Of a DNA stretch of 64,000 nucleotides, positions 33,741-45,872 are shown in pieces. Source of the stretch: Amorphophallus konjac (Eukaryota; Streptophyta; Magnoliopsida; Alismatales; Araceae); NCBI GenBank assembly GCA_022559845.1, contig CM040121.1:342524243-342588242 (forward strand), given 5' to 3'. How positions within the stretch are numbered: position 1 is the stretch's first letter; every line of letters begins with the position of its first letter. The notes under the pieces were generated by a model. It did not search any database and was not told the origin of the DNA. It saw nothing but the letters and a program-made list of their open reading frames with translations. A program made the translations under genes and the position numbers.

Positions 33741-34790
33741 CCCTTTCTACTTCTTTCTGCCTGCCGTAGACTGCTGCGACGACGATACTGATGCCTGTGA
33801 ATACTGTTGTGACTGTGCTGGTGGTGGAGGAGGTCGAAACTGTTGTGGCTGTGAAAATGTAACAGGCTGCTTCGGCCTTAACGGACAGTCACGAACCACG
33901 TGATTCACCTAATCACACCTGAAACACACCACGGGCATCGAACATGGTCTCCTCAAATGGCTACCGCCACACCTCGGACATGGTCTCGGCTGACTAGCCT
34001 CCGATCCCTGTCGCTGAAAAGAAGAGGGTGCTGCTTGTAGCACGATACCAGATGAAGCTTGCCTGTCGTACTGATTCTTGGATTTCCTAAACATCCGCTT
34101 GAATTTAGATCTCATGGAGGAAGTACCACTGGCAGAAGGAACGGAAGATGGTACCCCCATCACACTTGGTTGACTACTAGCCTGCTGATGTTGCACATTC
34201 TGTTGCACTGGCTCAACTTGGGTTCACCCTCGACATCTTGCCATATCCAGTACTAATGCTGCTGCTGCCTGATAAGCCACATCTAACTTTGCCACTCGAG
34301 TTGCAATCAGAGGCTGCCTCAGCTCCGGCTTCAAACCACGCAAAAATTGCTCAGTCTTCAGCCCTTCATCAGCAAGAATATGAGGAGCATACCAACCCAA
34401 TTCCATAAATTTGTTCTGATACTACAAGACGGTCATCTCGCACTGAGCCAACTCCATAAACTGGTACATTTTGTCCATTCTGAGATAAGCTGGACTATAT
34501 GTACGCTCGAATGAAGTCATGAACTCCTTCCAAGTAATCAGTCGAAGAGGATGGGACTTGAAAGTCACCTCCCACTCCGTGGTCCACCATGCGAGCGCTG
34601 CCCCCTGCAACTAAAAAGTAGCTAGCATCACCTTCTCATCTTCAGTGCATTCCATAGAATGGAACACATGCTCAGTTGCATCCAGTTAAACCCTAGCCGC
34701 ATCTAGATAAGCTTGTCCTTCATATGTCAGTGGGTGGAACAGAAGAAATTCCTTCAAAACTCGACCACGACCACCTTGAGGCTGTTGCGG
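33741..34790 (-). pseudogene. G1 gag, cut by element D
   Basis: Reads from FHPLTYEGQAYLDAARVWLD (about 34720) through capsid words AALAWWTTEWEV and WKEFMTSFERTYSP, to a Cys-rich end with PRCGGSHLRRPC and a CCHC zinc knuckle CFRC-x4-H-x4-C at about 33925-33885. Stops lie near 34688, 34611, 34421, 34223 and inside the knuckle (33909-33911). The N-terminus is lost at 34790. Confidence 0.85.
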
Positions 34791-35533
34791 TGCTAGGGCC
34801 GGATTAAGAGGGGGGGTGAATGAATCTCCCCTTTGAAATTTGCCCAATTAAAAACTGTAACTAGTAAACTATTGTGGAATTAAACAGATTCACTTAGTTA
34901 GCTGAAAGATTCACAGAACAGCAGATCGATGGTCTAACAAACAGCTATGTGTCTATTATGCAACTAGTGCACACACGGATTGATAACAAGCTAATCGAGG
35001 ATGTTAACAGATAATCACTGAGATCACAATCCTAGGCATACATCTAGCGAACTCAAAGAGAACAGACAAATCACATCACACAAAGGGTTTTTAGATGGTT
35101 CAGTCTGCTGCCCGCAGACCTACGTCCATCCCCCACTCAAACGCTGAGCAACATAGCTTGCAACGCTGAGCAACACAGCTTGCTCCGCTGACTCACAGCT
35201 TGAAACAAAGGTTTAATAGAAAACAAGAGATGGAAAATCACAGCACCGAAAAGCTGGAAACGATCTTAAAACAAATGTGTCTCTCGCAAGAGCTGACTGG
35301 TTTGGATTTGATCCAAAGTCTAGTGGAACAAATCTTCAAGCAGCTTTAACCTTCTCTCCACGAACTCTCTCACTCTTTCTTCCTCTTCCTCTTTCTCAAA
35401 CTCTTAATCTCTTCCTCTTCCTTCTTCTCACTGCTCTTGTGCTCTTCTCGGATCTCTTCAGTTCATCTTCAGGTTCTTCTCTTCCCTTCTCCTTTTTCTC
35501 TTTTTCTTCTTCTTCTCTCTCATTGCAGGAGAT

Positions 35534-35547
35534 GCCCCTTTTTATAG
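35534..35547 (-). promoter_or_regulatory. TATA-like box of D LTR 1
   Basis: Minus strand ctataaaaaggggc, a strong core-promoter match; the equivalent in LTR 2 is 37834-37847. Confidence 0.5.
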
Positions 35548-35824
35548 CTCCAATCCTTGGTTCGCACGAGCTCACGCTTCGGGCGAGTGCTTTCTGGCGC
35601 GACTGGAGATGCCATGTGTCAAGACAGTGGATACGAGGGTCCACGTGTCAGTCTTCTGGAGAATGTCCTCTGCCTTGGATCACATGCCAAGCACCTGCCT
35701 CACTTAAAAATCACTTGCTTGCGCTATCAGAAACTTCTTGTTAACACAGACAGTCAAGTGGCATTTTGTCAAATAGCTTGTAAGCATGAGTGGATAAGTA
35801 GTGTCATAGACTTAGTTCATATAT

Positions 35825-36680
35825 GAATTATGCACAGACTTGATGCACGTATGAGAGGGAATGCACAAACCTAATGTGGTATATGCAAAGAATGAACAGA
35901 CCTATTCATGCGTGCAGGTATGTATAGACTTTATAGCTAATGACATAGACACATGCACATACCTTATATACGTGCAACAACAGGAGTTGCACCGACCTTA
36001 TGTGCAAAGCAAGCAATATTGCATAGACCTTAGACGTTGTTCAACAAAATGTGCACATACGTTTTATAAGGTAACACAGGATGTGCACCGACTTGGTTAG
36101 CACAAGGCAAGACTTGCACCGACCGTGTGAATGCATGAGATGCTACTTGCACCGACCTCGGTCTAGCGCAAACCAAATGTACACCGACCTTGGTCATTGC
36201 ACAAGAGAATGTGCACTGACCCTATTCTACACATAATGCAATCCTGCACCGACCTATATGCTAGACGATAGAATGTGCACCGACCTAATGCATATCAATA
36301 ACAGAGACTGCACCGACCTTGACTCCTACATGCACTGATAGCAACAGTGAGATGCACAAACTTAGTTTAGACGAACAAAGGATGCACTGACCTAAATAGT
36401 GAATTGTACCGACCTTGGCTCCTATGGCAGCAAGACTATCTTCAACCTGAACAGTGTTTTGTGCAGACCTTAAGTGCATTATGAATAGTGATATGCACGG
36501 ATCTCTCACAATTGCATGGCATGTGCACAAGCCTACTAGTACTACTTGCACCGACTTAAGTCCAGCTATATTAACACTTGCACAGACCTTTGGCCTTGAC
36601 GGTTTAAACCTGCACCAACCTAAGCAATGAAATACACTGACCTCTACAGCGTGATGCATCGAGGTTAATGTATAAAACAA
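35825..36680. repeat. Minisatellite tgcaccgacct, D LTR 1
   Basis: Roughly thirty degenerate units on tgcac(c/a)gacct, 20-35 bp apart, followed by gtcgac words at about 36720. Copied in LTR 2. Confidence 0.88.
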
Positions 36681-36905
36681 TGTGTGCACAGATGCAGGCC
36701 TAGCCAAACGCGAAGACAACTGTCGACACTTAGGGTCGACTTCCGTTTATTCATTTTATCATGAATGGTTCAATCATAGATAAAATTCATTTCTATCATG
36801 CACAGATGACTTATTGTGTGACATCATCAAAACCACAAAGCTATACCAATGCAGCATCAGATTAGTCATAGTGGTTGACATCATCAAAATCACATGGGTA
36901 CAACA

Positions 36906-36955
36906 ATCTCCCCCTTTTTGATGATGGCAACACTATGAGTCACACGACAACATAC
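36906..36955 (-). other. 50-bp remnant interior between D LTRs
   Basis: Holds the PPT (element sense aaaaagggggagat) and about 35 bp of 3' UTR, then meets LTR 2 with no PBS. It matches 39210-39255 after LTR 2. Confidence 0.85.
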
Positions 36956-39209
36956 TGCCAAGTTAGGGCCGGATTCAGAGGTGGGGTGAATGAATCTCCC
37001 CTTTGAAATTCGCCCAATTAAAAAACTGTAACTAGTAAACTGTTGCGGAATTAAACAGATTCACTTAGTTAGCTGAAAGATTCACTGAACGGCAGATCAA
37101 TGGTCTAACAAATAGCTATGTGTCTATTGTGCAACTAGTGCACACATGGATTGATAACAAGCTAATCGAGGATGTTAACAGATAATCACTGAGATCACGA
37201 TCCTAGGCATACATCTAGCGAACTCAAAGAGAACAGACAAATCACAGCACACAAAGGGTTTTTAGATGGTTCAGTCTATTGCCCGCAGACCTACGTCCAT
37301 CCCCCACTCAAACTAGAGTGAGGCTTCCCGCTGATACACAGCTTAAACGGCTGGGCATTACGGCTTGCCTACAACCGCTGAGCAACACAGTTTGTTGTCC
37401 AGAGGAACCAATCCTCTGCAACCGTTGAGCAATCACAGCTTGCTGTCCAGAGGAACCAATCCTCTGCAACGCTGAGCAACACAGCTTGCTCCGCCGACTC
37501 ACAGCTTGAAACAAAGGTTTAATAGAAAACAAGAGATGGAAAATCACATCACCGGAAAGCTGGAAACGATCTTAAAACAAATGTGGCTCTCACAGGAGCT
37601 GACTGGTTTGGATTTGATCCAAAGTCTAGTGGAATAGGTCTTCAAGCAGCTTCAACCTCCTCTCCCCGAACTCTCTCACTCTTTCTTCCTCTTTCTCTAA
37701 CTCTTAATCTCTTCCTCTTCCTTCTTCTCACTACTCTTGTGCTCTTCTCGGATCTCTTCAGTTCATCTTCAGGTTCTTCTCTTCCCTTCTCCTTTTTCTC
37801 TTTTTCTTCTTCTTCTCTCTCATTGCAGGAGATGCCCCTTTTTATAGCCCCAATCCTTGGTTCGCACGAGATCACGCTTCGGGCGAGTGCTTTCTGGCAC
37901 AACTGGAGATGCCACGTGTCAAGACAGTGGATATGAGGGTCCACGTGTCAGTCTTCTGGAGAATGTCCTCTACTTTGGATCACGTGCCAAGCACCTGTCT
38001 CACTTAAAAATCACTTGCTTGCGCTATCAGAAACTTCCTGTTAACACAGATAGTCAAGTGGCATTTTGTCAAATAGCTTGTAAGCATGAGTGGATAAGTA
38101 GTGTCATAGACTTAGTTCATATATGAATTATGCACAGACTTGATGCACGTATGAGAGGGTATGCACAGACCTAATGTGGTATATGCAAAGAATGCACAGA
38201 CCTATTCATGCGTGCAGGTATGTACAGACTTTATAGCTAATGACATAGACACATGCACAGACCTTATATACGTGCAGCAACAGGAGTTGCACCGACCTTA
38301 TGTGCAAACCAAGCAATATTGCATAGACCTTAGACGATGTTCAACAAAATGTGCATAGACATTTTATATGGTAACACAGGATGTTCACTGACTTGGTTAG
38401 CACAAGGCAAGACTTGCACCGACTGTGTGAATGCATGAGATGCTACTTGCACCAACCTCGGTCTAGCACAAACCAAATGTGCACCGACCTTGGTCATTGC
38501 ATAAGAGAATGTGCACCGACCCTATTCTACGCATAATGCAATCCTGCATCGACCTATATGCTAGACGATAGAATGTGCACCGACCTAATGCATAGCAATA
38601 ACAGAGACTGCACCGACCTTGACTCCTACATGCACTGATAGCAATAGTGAGATGCACAGACTTAGTTCAGAAGAACAAAGGATGCACTAACCTAAATAGT
38701 GAATTGTACCAACCTTGGCTCCTATGGCAGCAAGACTATCTTCAACTTGAACAGTGTTTTGTGCATACCTTAAGTGCATTGTGAATAGTGATATGCACGG
38801 ACCTTTGACAATTGCACGGGATGTGCACAAGCCTGCTAGTACTAGTTGCACCGACTTAAGTCCAGCTATATATATGAACACTTGCACAGACCTTTGGCCT
38901 TGACGGTTTAAACCTACACCGACCTAAGCAATGAAATGCACAGACCTCTACAACGTAATGCATCGAGGTTAATGAATAAAACAATGTGTGCACAGATGCA
39001 GACCTGGCCATATGCGAAGACAACTGTCGACACTTAGGGTCGACTTCCGTTTATTCATTTTATCATGACTGGTTCAATCAAGGATAAAATTCATTTCTAT
39101 CATGCACGGATGACTTATTGTGTGACATCATCAAAACCACAAAGCTATACCAATGCAGCATCAGATTAGTCATAGTGGTTGACATCATCAAAACCACATG
39201 GGTACAATA
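36956..39209 (-). repeat. D LTR 2
   Basis: 2,254 bp, the same family as LTR 1 with scattered substitutions. It carries extra repeats around 37310-37480 (gagcaacacag, ccagaggaaccaatcctctg), a TATA-like box (37834-37847) and the minisatellite (38125-38970). The terminal CA is TA here. Confidence 0.88.
38125..38970. repeat. Minisatellite tgcaccgacct, D LTR 2
   Basis: Second copy of the array at 35825-36680, in nearly the same unit order. Confidence 0.88.
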
Positions 39210-40417
39210 ATCTCCCCCTTTTTGATGATGGCAACATTATGAGTCACACGACAACATGCTGACTCATATCAAACTATTCTCCCCCTTTGACTTCATCAAA
39301 AAGGAAATAATAGTTTGAGAAACTCAGTAGAGAGAAATACAAAACATGCATGACTCCAAAACATTCTCCCCTTTGTTCCTTTTTAAACAAAATTGAAGCA
39401 GATACCAAGTGTTAGGAACTGTGGTACACTATTCTCCTGCATTGACGCTTTGACTTCATCTGATACCAAAAGATTTGATATTGAGAAATGCAAACAGGCA
39501 TGATATGGTGTATGCACAACCACCCAATATGACTCAAAATAATCTCCCCCTTTGATTGAAAAGATAGTTTTGACAAAAGGAAACCTACTCCCCCTGAGAA
39601 TGTGAGATGAATTGAAGTGGGGATCGGACAATGATCAACAAAGATCTCAAGGACAATCAAGGAGTATTAATCATGGAGAAATCAGGCAAATCTCCCCCTT
39701 AATCTCAAACAAAAGCTGATGAGTCAATCTTCCAAAACTATTATCGGACAAGTAGAATTAAGTCCGATACCACTAGTTGATAAACTCAGTAGACTGATAC
39801 CAATTGTGATGATAAGTGATATCAACAAAAGCACAGGTGCAGTCATAGAATTTTTCCATGTCGAACTCAAGAGGCATCAAGATCAGTAAGCAAAGGATAT
39901 CAATGAATTTTTCAGGTCGAACAGTAGCTAGAGACTGAGTACAGGAATTTCACATGATAAATCAACATTCAGACTTCAGAGCGAGTAATCAGACAGAAAT
40001 TGAATTGGAAGTGAGTTGTCAACAAAATTCAGATCATGACAATTTATGTTAAGAATAGCGAGCAAGAGTGGAGCACAGAACTGACTAGATTGCCAATGAA
40101 TAGATAAGGCAGAAAGATTCTCAACAGGATACCAAATTCATAAATCTTGATAAGTAAATTTTAGACTCTTCTATTATAAAAGATTATGAATGAGTCTAAG
40201 CTGACCTGCCTGATTTAAGCATGATGTATACAAATTTTATCAATGAAATTCAATACTCATATCTAAAATCAAGTTTTAATAAAGATGAACCAATTGCACA
40301 TATGATATTATTGTTTAACCTCCTTCTATCTTACTCATTCAAACTCAATGACTCCTTTGGGAGTTACACAAGATAGTATTGAGATTAAACAAATATGAAT
40401 GTATCTGAACTTGTCTT
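39210..40417 (-). other. D 3' UTR with repeated PPT-like tracts
   Basis: No gene seen. ctccccc tracts (gggggag in element sense) occur at about 39211, 39279, 39365, 39544, 39588 and 39691; the first is the PPT. The same arrangement is seen in the 3' UTR of unit C. Confidence 0.7.
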
Positions 40418-41753
40418 TGTAGACACGCTAAAATCGATACTATGATGAGTAAATCTCATGTCACAATGTGACGCCCCAAAGTGGACTTCAATACTAGCTT
40501 AATATGACATTTTTCTAATTTATTCAGAAGTTTTTGGAATATTTGTAATTAGTGACTGTCAGCACGGTGTCATTTAATAGATGACTCTATGGGTGTCATT
40601 TTTTCAATTAATTAGCGACCGTTCACGCAAGCGTCATTTCCTGATTTTATGAATTCAAATACAAGGAATTAATGTCTGCTTCAAAGGCGCTCATTAATTG
40701 ACGCCATTCCACGAAGGCGTCATTTCCTATTTTTCAAATATGGAAAGTCATTTATTTCTATAAATTAAGCCAGGAATTTGCGACTGCGTGCGCGGTCGTC
40801 ATTTTAATTAGCGACCCCTCTAGAGTCGTCATTTAGCTTCCGTGTTTGTTCCTGCTACTACTTCTTCGCAGGGCAATCCTTTCATCTTTTGATTTCGATC
40901 CTTTCCATGGAAATAAATCCATATTCTGGAAGTTTATCCCTAGTTTTAATCCCATTAGAACTAGGTCTTAAGCTCTATAAATACCCTTCCTGGAAGGCCA
41001 CCCGCGGGAAGGAAGATTTCTGTTGGAAAGAGAGAGACTTTTGCTTAAGAAGAGAGAAAGATTTTTGCTAACAAATCTCTTGCAGGTTCCTTTACTGTGT
41101 TTACACAGCGGTGTTGTTTCTCCCTACGGTCATCCTCCAGCGGACGAACTCCCTCTGTCTTTCTTCCTTTACTGTTGCTGCAACAGCATAGAGGCTCCCT
41201 TCTTTCTCTTTAGCTTTTCCTTATTATTCATCTCACACACATAGCTCTCTAGCCATCTTTCCTAGAGATCGTTCATCATATATCTCTACATGATATATCT
41301 CTCTGCATATCATATTTGCTTTGCATTAGTAGCACATCTCCCTACCTTTTACTCCTCTTAGGGGTTTAAAATAAAACACACAAGCTGTGTTTATGCCCAT
41401 GTTGCATAATCTTATTTCTTTAGAGCATTGATACTATACACTTTGGCTAATCCATATTGCTTTGTTGTCTTTGCTCGTCTTATAAGGGTAATCAAGATAA
41501 AAACCCCCTTCATCGGCCGGCCGGTAGAAGGAGGAAGAAAAGGACTCACAATCTCACCCGTGTCACAAGGTACATGCGATCATCCTTTTATTTTTGAGGT
41601 AACCCCTCTGGCTATCACACTTCTCTAGAGCATCAGATGCTACTTTTTTCTTTATTATTTCCCACCACATATCACATATCATATCTATCTCTTCTTTATT
41701 TCTTTTAAAGAAATTAAATTTTCTTTCTTTTTAATGTCTATGTGACACGTTCA
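40418..41753 (+). repeat. T2 5' LTR
   Basis: 1,336 bp from tgtagacacgc to gacacgttca. Contains a TATA-like tataaatacc (40976-40985), CGTCATTT-type hairpin units (40550-40830) and the GC palindrome cggccggccgg (41514-41524) shared with the T1 LTR. Start and end are set by homology to T1 and by the PBS. Confidence 0.85.
40976..40985 (+). promoter_or_regulatory. TATA-like box of T2 LTR
   Basis: The sequence tataaatacc occurs in mid-LTR, upstream of the GC palindrome and PBS. Confidence 0.5.
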
Positions 41754-41758
41754 TGAAT

Positions 41759-41775
41759 TGGCGATCACGGTGGGA
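41759..41775 (+). other. T2 primer-binding site
   Basis: tggcgatcacggtggga, a few bases after the LTR end; identical to T1. Confidence 0.8.
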
Positions 41776-42923
41776 CCCTTGTTGTTTTTATTTTGATTAC
41801 CCCTCCTTTGGCACCCACGTGTGCCCCTCCCTTTGGCACCCTCACGTGCCCCTCCTTTAGCACCCACGTGTGCCCCTCCTTAGTGCTCGACATAGCATAC
41901 TCTCCTTGTGCACCACGTGCACACCTCCCACTGGATTAGCCAATTTTTAAACTGTTCATAGCATTTTTAAGAAGAAAATTTGATTTCTGTTAGCTTTTAT
42001 ATCTCTAAAACTGATAAGCAACTGCTCTCCAGCCGCTATTTTCATAATCAGCGACCGCTCACAGAGGCACTGTTTGCATTATTTTGAGTATTATCATTAT
42101 TTTTATAATCAACGCCCCTCCACAGAGGCATCATTTACGCATTCAACGCCTAACTCCAAGGCGTCATTTCTTCAGTTACTGTTGTTTCTTCTTCTACGGT
42201 GGTCACTATTCATTGCTAATTGACGCCCCTCCACAGAGGCATTATTCACATATTCATCGCCTCACACCAAGGCGCTATTTTACTTTATTATTCACTGTTT
42301 ACCACGGTTTGCAGTAATTAGCGATTGTCACATAGACGCTATTTACTGAGACATCGACTACTGTCACGTCATCATTTTGTTCTATTTTCACATAACCGTG
42401 ATTTTACTGATATCTTCATCTGTTTGCTGCACTTATTGATTATCTGATTATCGCTCATTGATCAGTGCATTAGCTTGCATTCTAGGGCATTTGGTTGAGA
42501 GACCTCCTCTCTCTACACTCCTAGGATTCCACACCCTTTTCTTGGAATTGAAAGGACCCTCAATGGAGCATTCCGTCTCTTTGGACTGAAAATTCCTTTT
42601 CCAAGGCCTCCGTAAATCTCCGCACCCATGGATTCTCTCACGGACGCGGGGCCGGCTGTACCATTTGAAGTACCCTGAGTTTAGTCAACCCATCTGTTGG
42701 TAAGGAGAGAGAAAGAACTTAGTTGATCCAGAGATTACACCCAAACTTGAAACTAGGACCCACATTGAAGAGAGAGAACTGAGTATACTTTTAAAAACCA
42801 TCTTAATCTCAAAGAGAACCTTAAAATCTTGGGTTCATTACAACTTGTGTGAACAATTTGCTTGATTGGGTGATTGTCTCTTACTCATATTTGTCGGCTT
42901 GAGATATTTTCCTTCCCTTAAAC
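41776..42923 (+). other. T2 leader with hairpin array and conserved block
   Basis: No gene. First come tandem words cccctcctttggcacc (41800-41900), then hairpin units such as acgcccctccacagaggc (42050-42360), then the block shared with T1, T3 and L (42520-42690), then the gag ATG. Confidence 0.8.
42520..42690 (+). other. Conserved leader block, T2 copy
   Basis: Contains gagcattccgtctctttgga and ccaaggcctccgtaaatctc. It aligns with T3 62995-63180, with T1 25920-26090 (reverse complement) and, over its core, with the L LTRs. Confidence 0.8.
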
Positions 42924-44144
42924 ATGCAACTTCATTCAGGTAAAATCATTAACATGGCCAACTACGAGTACTCTTATGATGGTTATGAGGAGGGTCAATT
43001 TTACGCATCCTATGAGGTTCCCCGCAGGACTCCACCCATTATGAGGGAAACTATGCTCCCTCTCATGGTTATTATTCTCAAGTCCATGTGGTAGACACTA
43101 CTACTCAAGAGGTTGAGCCTTCCTCCCAAACTCAACCCGTCATCCAAAACACATCTGGGGGCGCTTCCCCATCGTTCAATCTCAATGATCTTACTCATGC
43201 TTTGTTTCAACTGGACGATTCCCAACGTCAGGCGGTCCAGGCCGCTTTAAAAGGGAAATCTATCCCTTTATCTTCAAACTCACCTCAGGCCGCAGGTGGC
43301 CATTCATCTCCTAATGACCAGGCGGTCTTACATAAAATTCTTTCACATCCACCAACTGCTATCATGGTTACGCCAGGTCAACCGGCAACCCACTCAGTGG
43401 TTAGGCCCCAATATCCTCCACCTCCCCAATTTTTAAGGAGGCCTATGCCGAATCCGTTCCCCTCCAATCCGGCCCCAGTCGAATCTGACACCAACACTAT
43501 ACTCCTCCAGAAGATAGCCAGTATGGAGGAGCAACTTAAGAAGGTCACGGCACCAAAGAATGCTCCGGAGATTGCCCTCCCCACTTTGTTGGTTTTTCAT
43601 TTGCCTCCCTCTGAAATGCCAAATTTTCGGCGCTATAATGGAACGGGAAACCCATTCATTCATCTGAAAGATTTCATGTACGAAACATCCTTCTGGCAGG
43701 ATAATAAGATCTCCCTGGCCTATCTCTTTAGAAGGTCTCTAGATGGTCCAACACTTGAATGGTTCTATTCTTTGGAGCCGGCCGAAGCCAGTGATTTTGA
43801 TGTTGTCCAGCGGAAGTTCCTACAAAAATATAAGGACCATGTAGGTCCATCTTTATCAGTCATAGACCTTGTTGCCGAGAAGATGAAGCCCGAGGAGGAG
43901 TTTCTTTTGTTTGCCGATAGGTGGAGATCTATGGCCGAAAGATTGAAAGACACCCTTTCAGAAACGGAGCAAGTTAAGATGATCATATCAAATTCTACTC
44001 CACAATTCCATCATATTTTGGCCATGAATAAGTTGAGCACTATGGAAGAGCTCTATGAGAGAGCTAGATATATACAAACTCAGATGAAAGATTTGTCCAT
44101 TATCGACATGTTTGAACAGAAACCAAGGCTGGTAAGGAAGAACA
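42924..44144 (+). pseudogene. T2 gag, N-terminal and capsid part
   Basis: ATG at 42924 gives MQLHSGKIINMANYEYSYDG, shifted near 43020 by an indel relative to T3 and then open to the C4 insertion. It contains an Ala/Gln helix (DDSQRQAVQAALKG), a short coiled coil (LQKIASMEEQLKKVTAP), and the capsid region starting MPNFRRYNGTGNPFIHLKDF with LEWFYSLEP and VQRKFLQKY, as in plant gypsy Gag. The protein would form the Tat particle. C4 separates this part from the C-terminal half at 48037. Confidence 0.88.
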
Positions 44145-44459
44145 TGTTGTGTCTCTTAGGCACAAGCATGTGCTATGTTACTTTGATGATAGCAATGCTA
44201 TATGCTATTTGGTTTTGATGATAGCAAGACAGTGAGTGCATTTGAGTGCATTTGATATTGTATTTTGATGATAGCAATGTTATTGTGCATTGATGATTGC
44301 AATAAACAAAGTACATTTCTATGCATTCTTATTCTTGAGCATTCTGCATATTGATAGCAACATGAATGATGATGTTTAGCATTGATGGCATTTGCTCTTT
44401 ATATATGTGCATTGCATTATGTCAGATATCATGTCTCTGCATACATCATGTCTGGGTAG

Positions 44460-45650
44460 CAAAGTCTATACACTGGATTGTGTATTGGTGTGGGTCATCC
44501 AAGTCTGTACACTTGCTGCACTGTTCAAGCTCATACACTGGCAGCTCTGCTTAAGTCTATACATTCGCTGCAGAGATCACTGTCAAGTCTGCACATTGGT
44601 CTTCGATTTCAAGTCTATACACTGGCTTATTCTTCAAGTCTGTACAGCCGTTTGCATTGGATTTCATGTCTAGACGTTGCACTGTAGCATCCATTGTCTT
44701 CGTGTTGTGTTTACGTCTTCGTGTTAATTTTGTGTTCAAGTCTTCATGATTGTTTTTGTATTTCTATCTTCGAGTCATTTTTTCGCTGGGTCTTTAAGTC
44801 TGTCTAGGTTCAAGTGTCGTTTTACTTCGCGTCGTTCTCCGTGCTGTCTGTTACCTCGTGGTGTTTTCCCTCTATTATGTCTTTGTGTCACTTACTGTAG
44901 TTCTTCGTATTGTTTCAGTGTCTACGTCGTCGTGTTACCCCGTGTCAATTACTGTTCTTGACTTCGTGTCAAATCACTGTTCTGTCTTCGTGTTGTTCCT
45001 ACACTCTGTGTCGATTTCATCTTTTGTCTTTGTCTTGTGTTTTCATAACCTCGTGTTAGTGTTTCTGTGATTTCGTTCATGTTTCGTAACCACACTTCGT
45101 GTTGGTTACTGTTGTTTCTGTGACTTCGTGTCATGTTTCCACACTTTGTGTCGTTTTTCGTTTTGTGTTCTTCGTGTCGTGTTTGCCACCACCTCGTGTC
45201 GTCTCTTTGTATTTCATCTTCATGTTGTTTTTCAACCCGTGTCGATTTCAGTTTTTGACTTCGTGTTGATTTCAACCCATGTCAATTCTGTTTTGTCTTT
45301 GTGTCATTTTCACTCCGTGTCGAAACCTGTGTTTCGTCTTCGTGTTGTCTTCACCCCGTGTCATTTTTTTTCAGACTTCGTCTCCGTGTTGTTTTCATAA
45401 CTTCGTGTCGTTTCTCCGTCTCAGGTCTTCGTGTCGTTCGTATGTTGAAACCACACTTCGTGTTGGTTTCTGTTCTGTCTCCATGTATCTTGTGTCGTTC
45501 TTCTTTTTACCTCGTGTTGTTTTATAACCTCACTTCTTGTCGTTCTCTTCGTTGTGTCTGTTCTGTCACAGTGTATCTCGTGTCATTCTTTCCTTACCTC
45601 GTGCTGTAGTCACCCTGTGTATCTCGTGTCGTTCTCAGTGCATCTAGTAT
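44460..45650. repeat. Minisatellites of the C4 LTR (aagtctgtacactgg, then cttcgtgtcgttt)
   Basis: 44460-44690: about eight degenerate units on aagtctgtacactgg. 44700-45650: dozens of degenerate units on ttcgtgtcgttt/accccgtgtc. The many frames read across the second array are repeat artefacts. Confidence 0.85.
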
Positions 45651-45863
45651 TGCTACTACATACTTCGTACAGATCTAGTTATTGTGGCCCTCAGTTTTAA
45701 TGGCTTTTCATCTCCTTGCAGGTCCGAGGAAGAAATATTTCCACGTGACTGGGCAGCACGTGATCCGAGGCTGGAATGAAGCCTGCTGAGAGACTGCCAC
45801 GTGGACCGAATTCTTAGGGCTGGAAATGTGGAGGTCACACGTCGTGGCTGATGCTGCTGCTGC

Positions 45864-45872
45864 TATATATAT
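45864..45872 (+). promoter_or_regulatory. TATA-like box of C4 LTR
   Basis: tatatatat in gctatatatatgagacc, upstream of a purine-rich transcribed tract. Confidence 0.45.

Larger units (their letters stand above)
17730..34790 (-). mobile_element. G1: Ty3/gypsy chromovirus (Tekay/Del-like), 3' LTR plus pol and gag, 5' part outside window
   Basis: Minus-strand element inserted in the unit C copia LTR. Its 3' LTR spans 17730-30252 minus T1 (2,246 bp net) and has inverted ends tgtaa...ttaca. A PPT follows, then integrase with a chromodomain-like tail, RNase H, RT, protease and gag in reverse order. Gag is cut at 34790 by D. The missing 5' LTR should lie to the right of the window. Confidence 0.88.
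34791..36905 (-). repeat. D LTR 1
   Basis: 2,115 bp. The G-run agagggggggtgaatg lies at its left, and it ends gtacaaca at the PPT. Contains a TATA-like box (35534-35547), a CT-rich tract and the gcaccgacct minisatellite. It lacks about 150 bp present in LTR 2 at 37310-37480. Confidence 0.88.
34791..40417 (-). mobile_element. D: SIRE-type copia element with two LTRs 50 bp apart, then 3' UTR
   Basis: Minus-strand. LTR 34791-36905, a PPT-bearing spacer 36906-36955, a second LTR 36956-39209, the same PPT again, then 1.2 kb of 3' UTR cut at 40417 by T2. There is no PBS or coding sequence between the LTRs. In element sense the LTRs start TGTTGTACCCATGTG with TTTTGATGATGTC, like the other copia LTRs. 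Left target copy would be tgcgg (34786-34790). Confidence 0.85.

Noticed and set aside
35277..37936. Plus-strand Ser/Leu/Phe-rich frames in the two D LTRs (35277-35744, 37583-37936)
   Set aside because: They lie antisense to the LTR transcript over a CT-rich tract and lack any domain; they are shadows of the purine-rich leader.
44949..45609. Several overlapping frames across the C4 LTR minisatellite
   Set aside because: All three plus frames are open because the repeat lacks stops; none has coding character.
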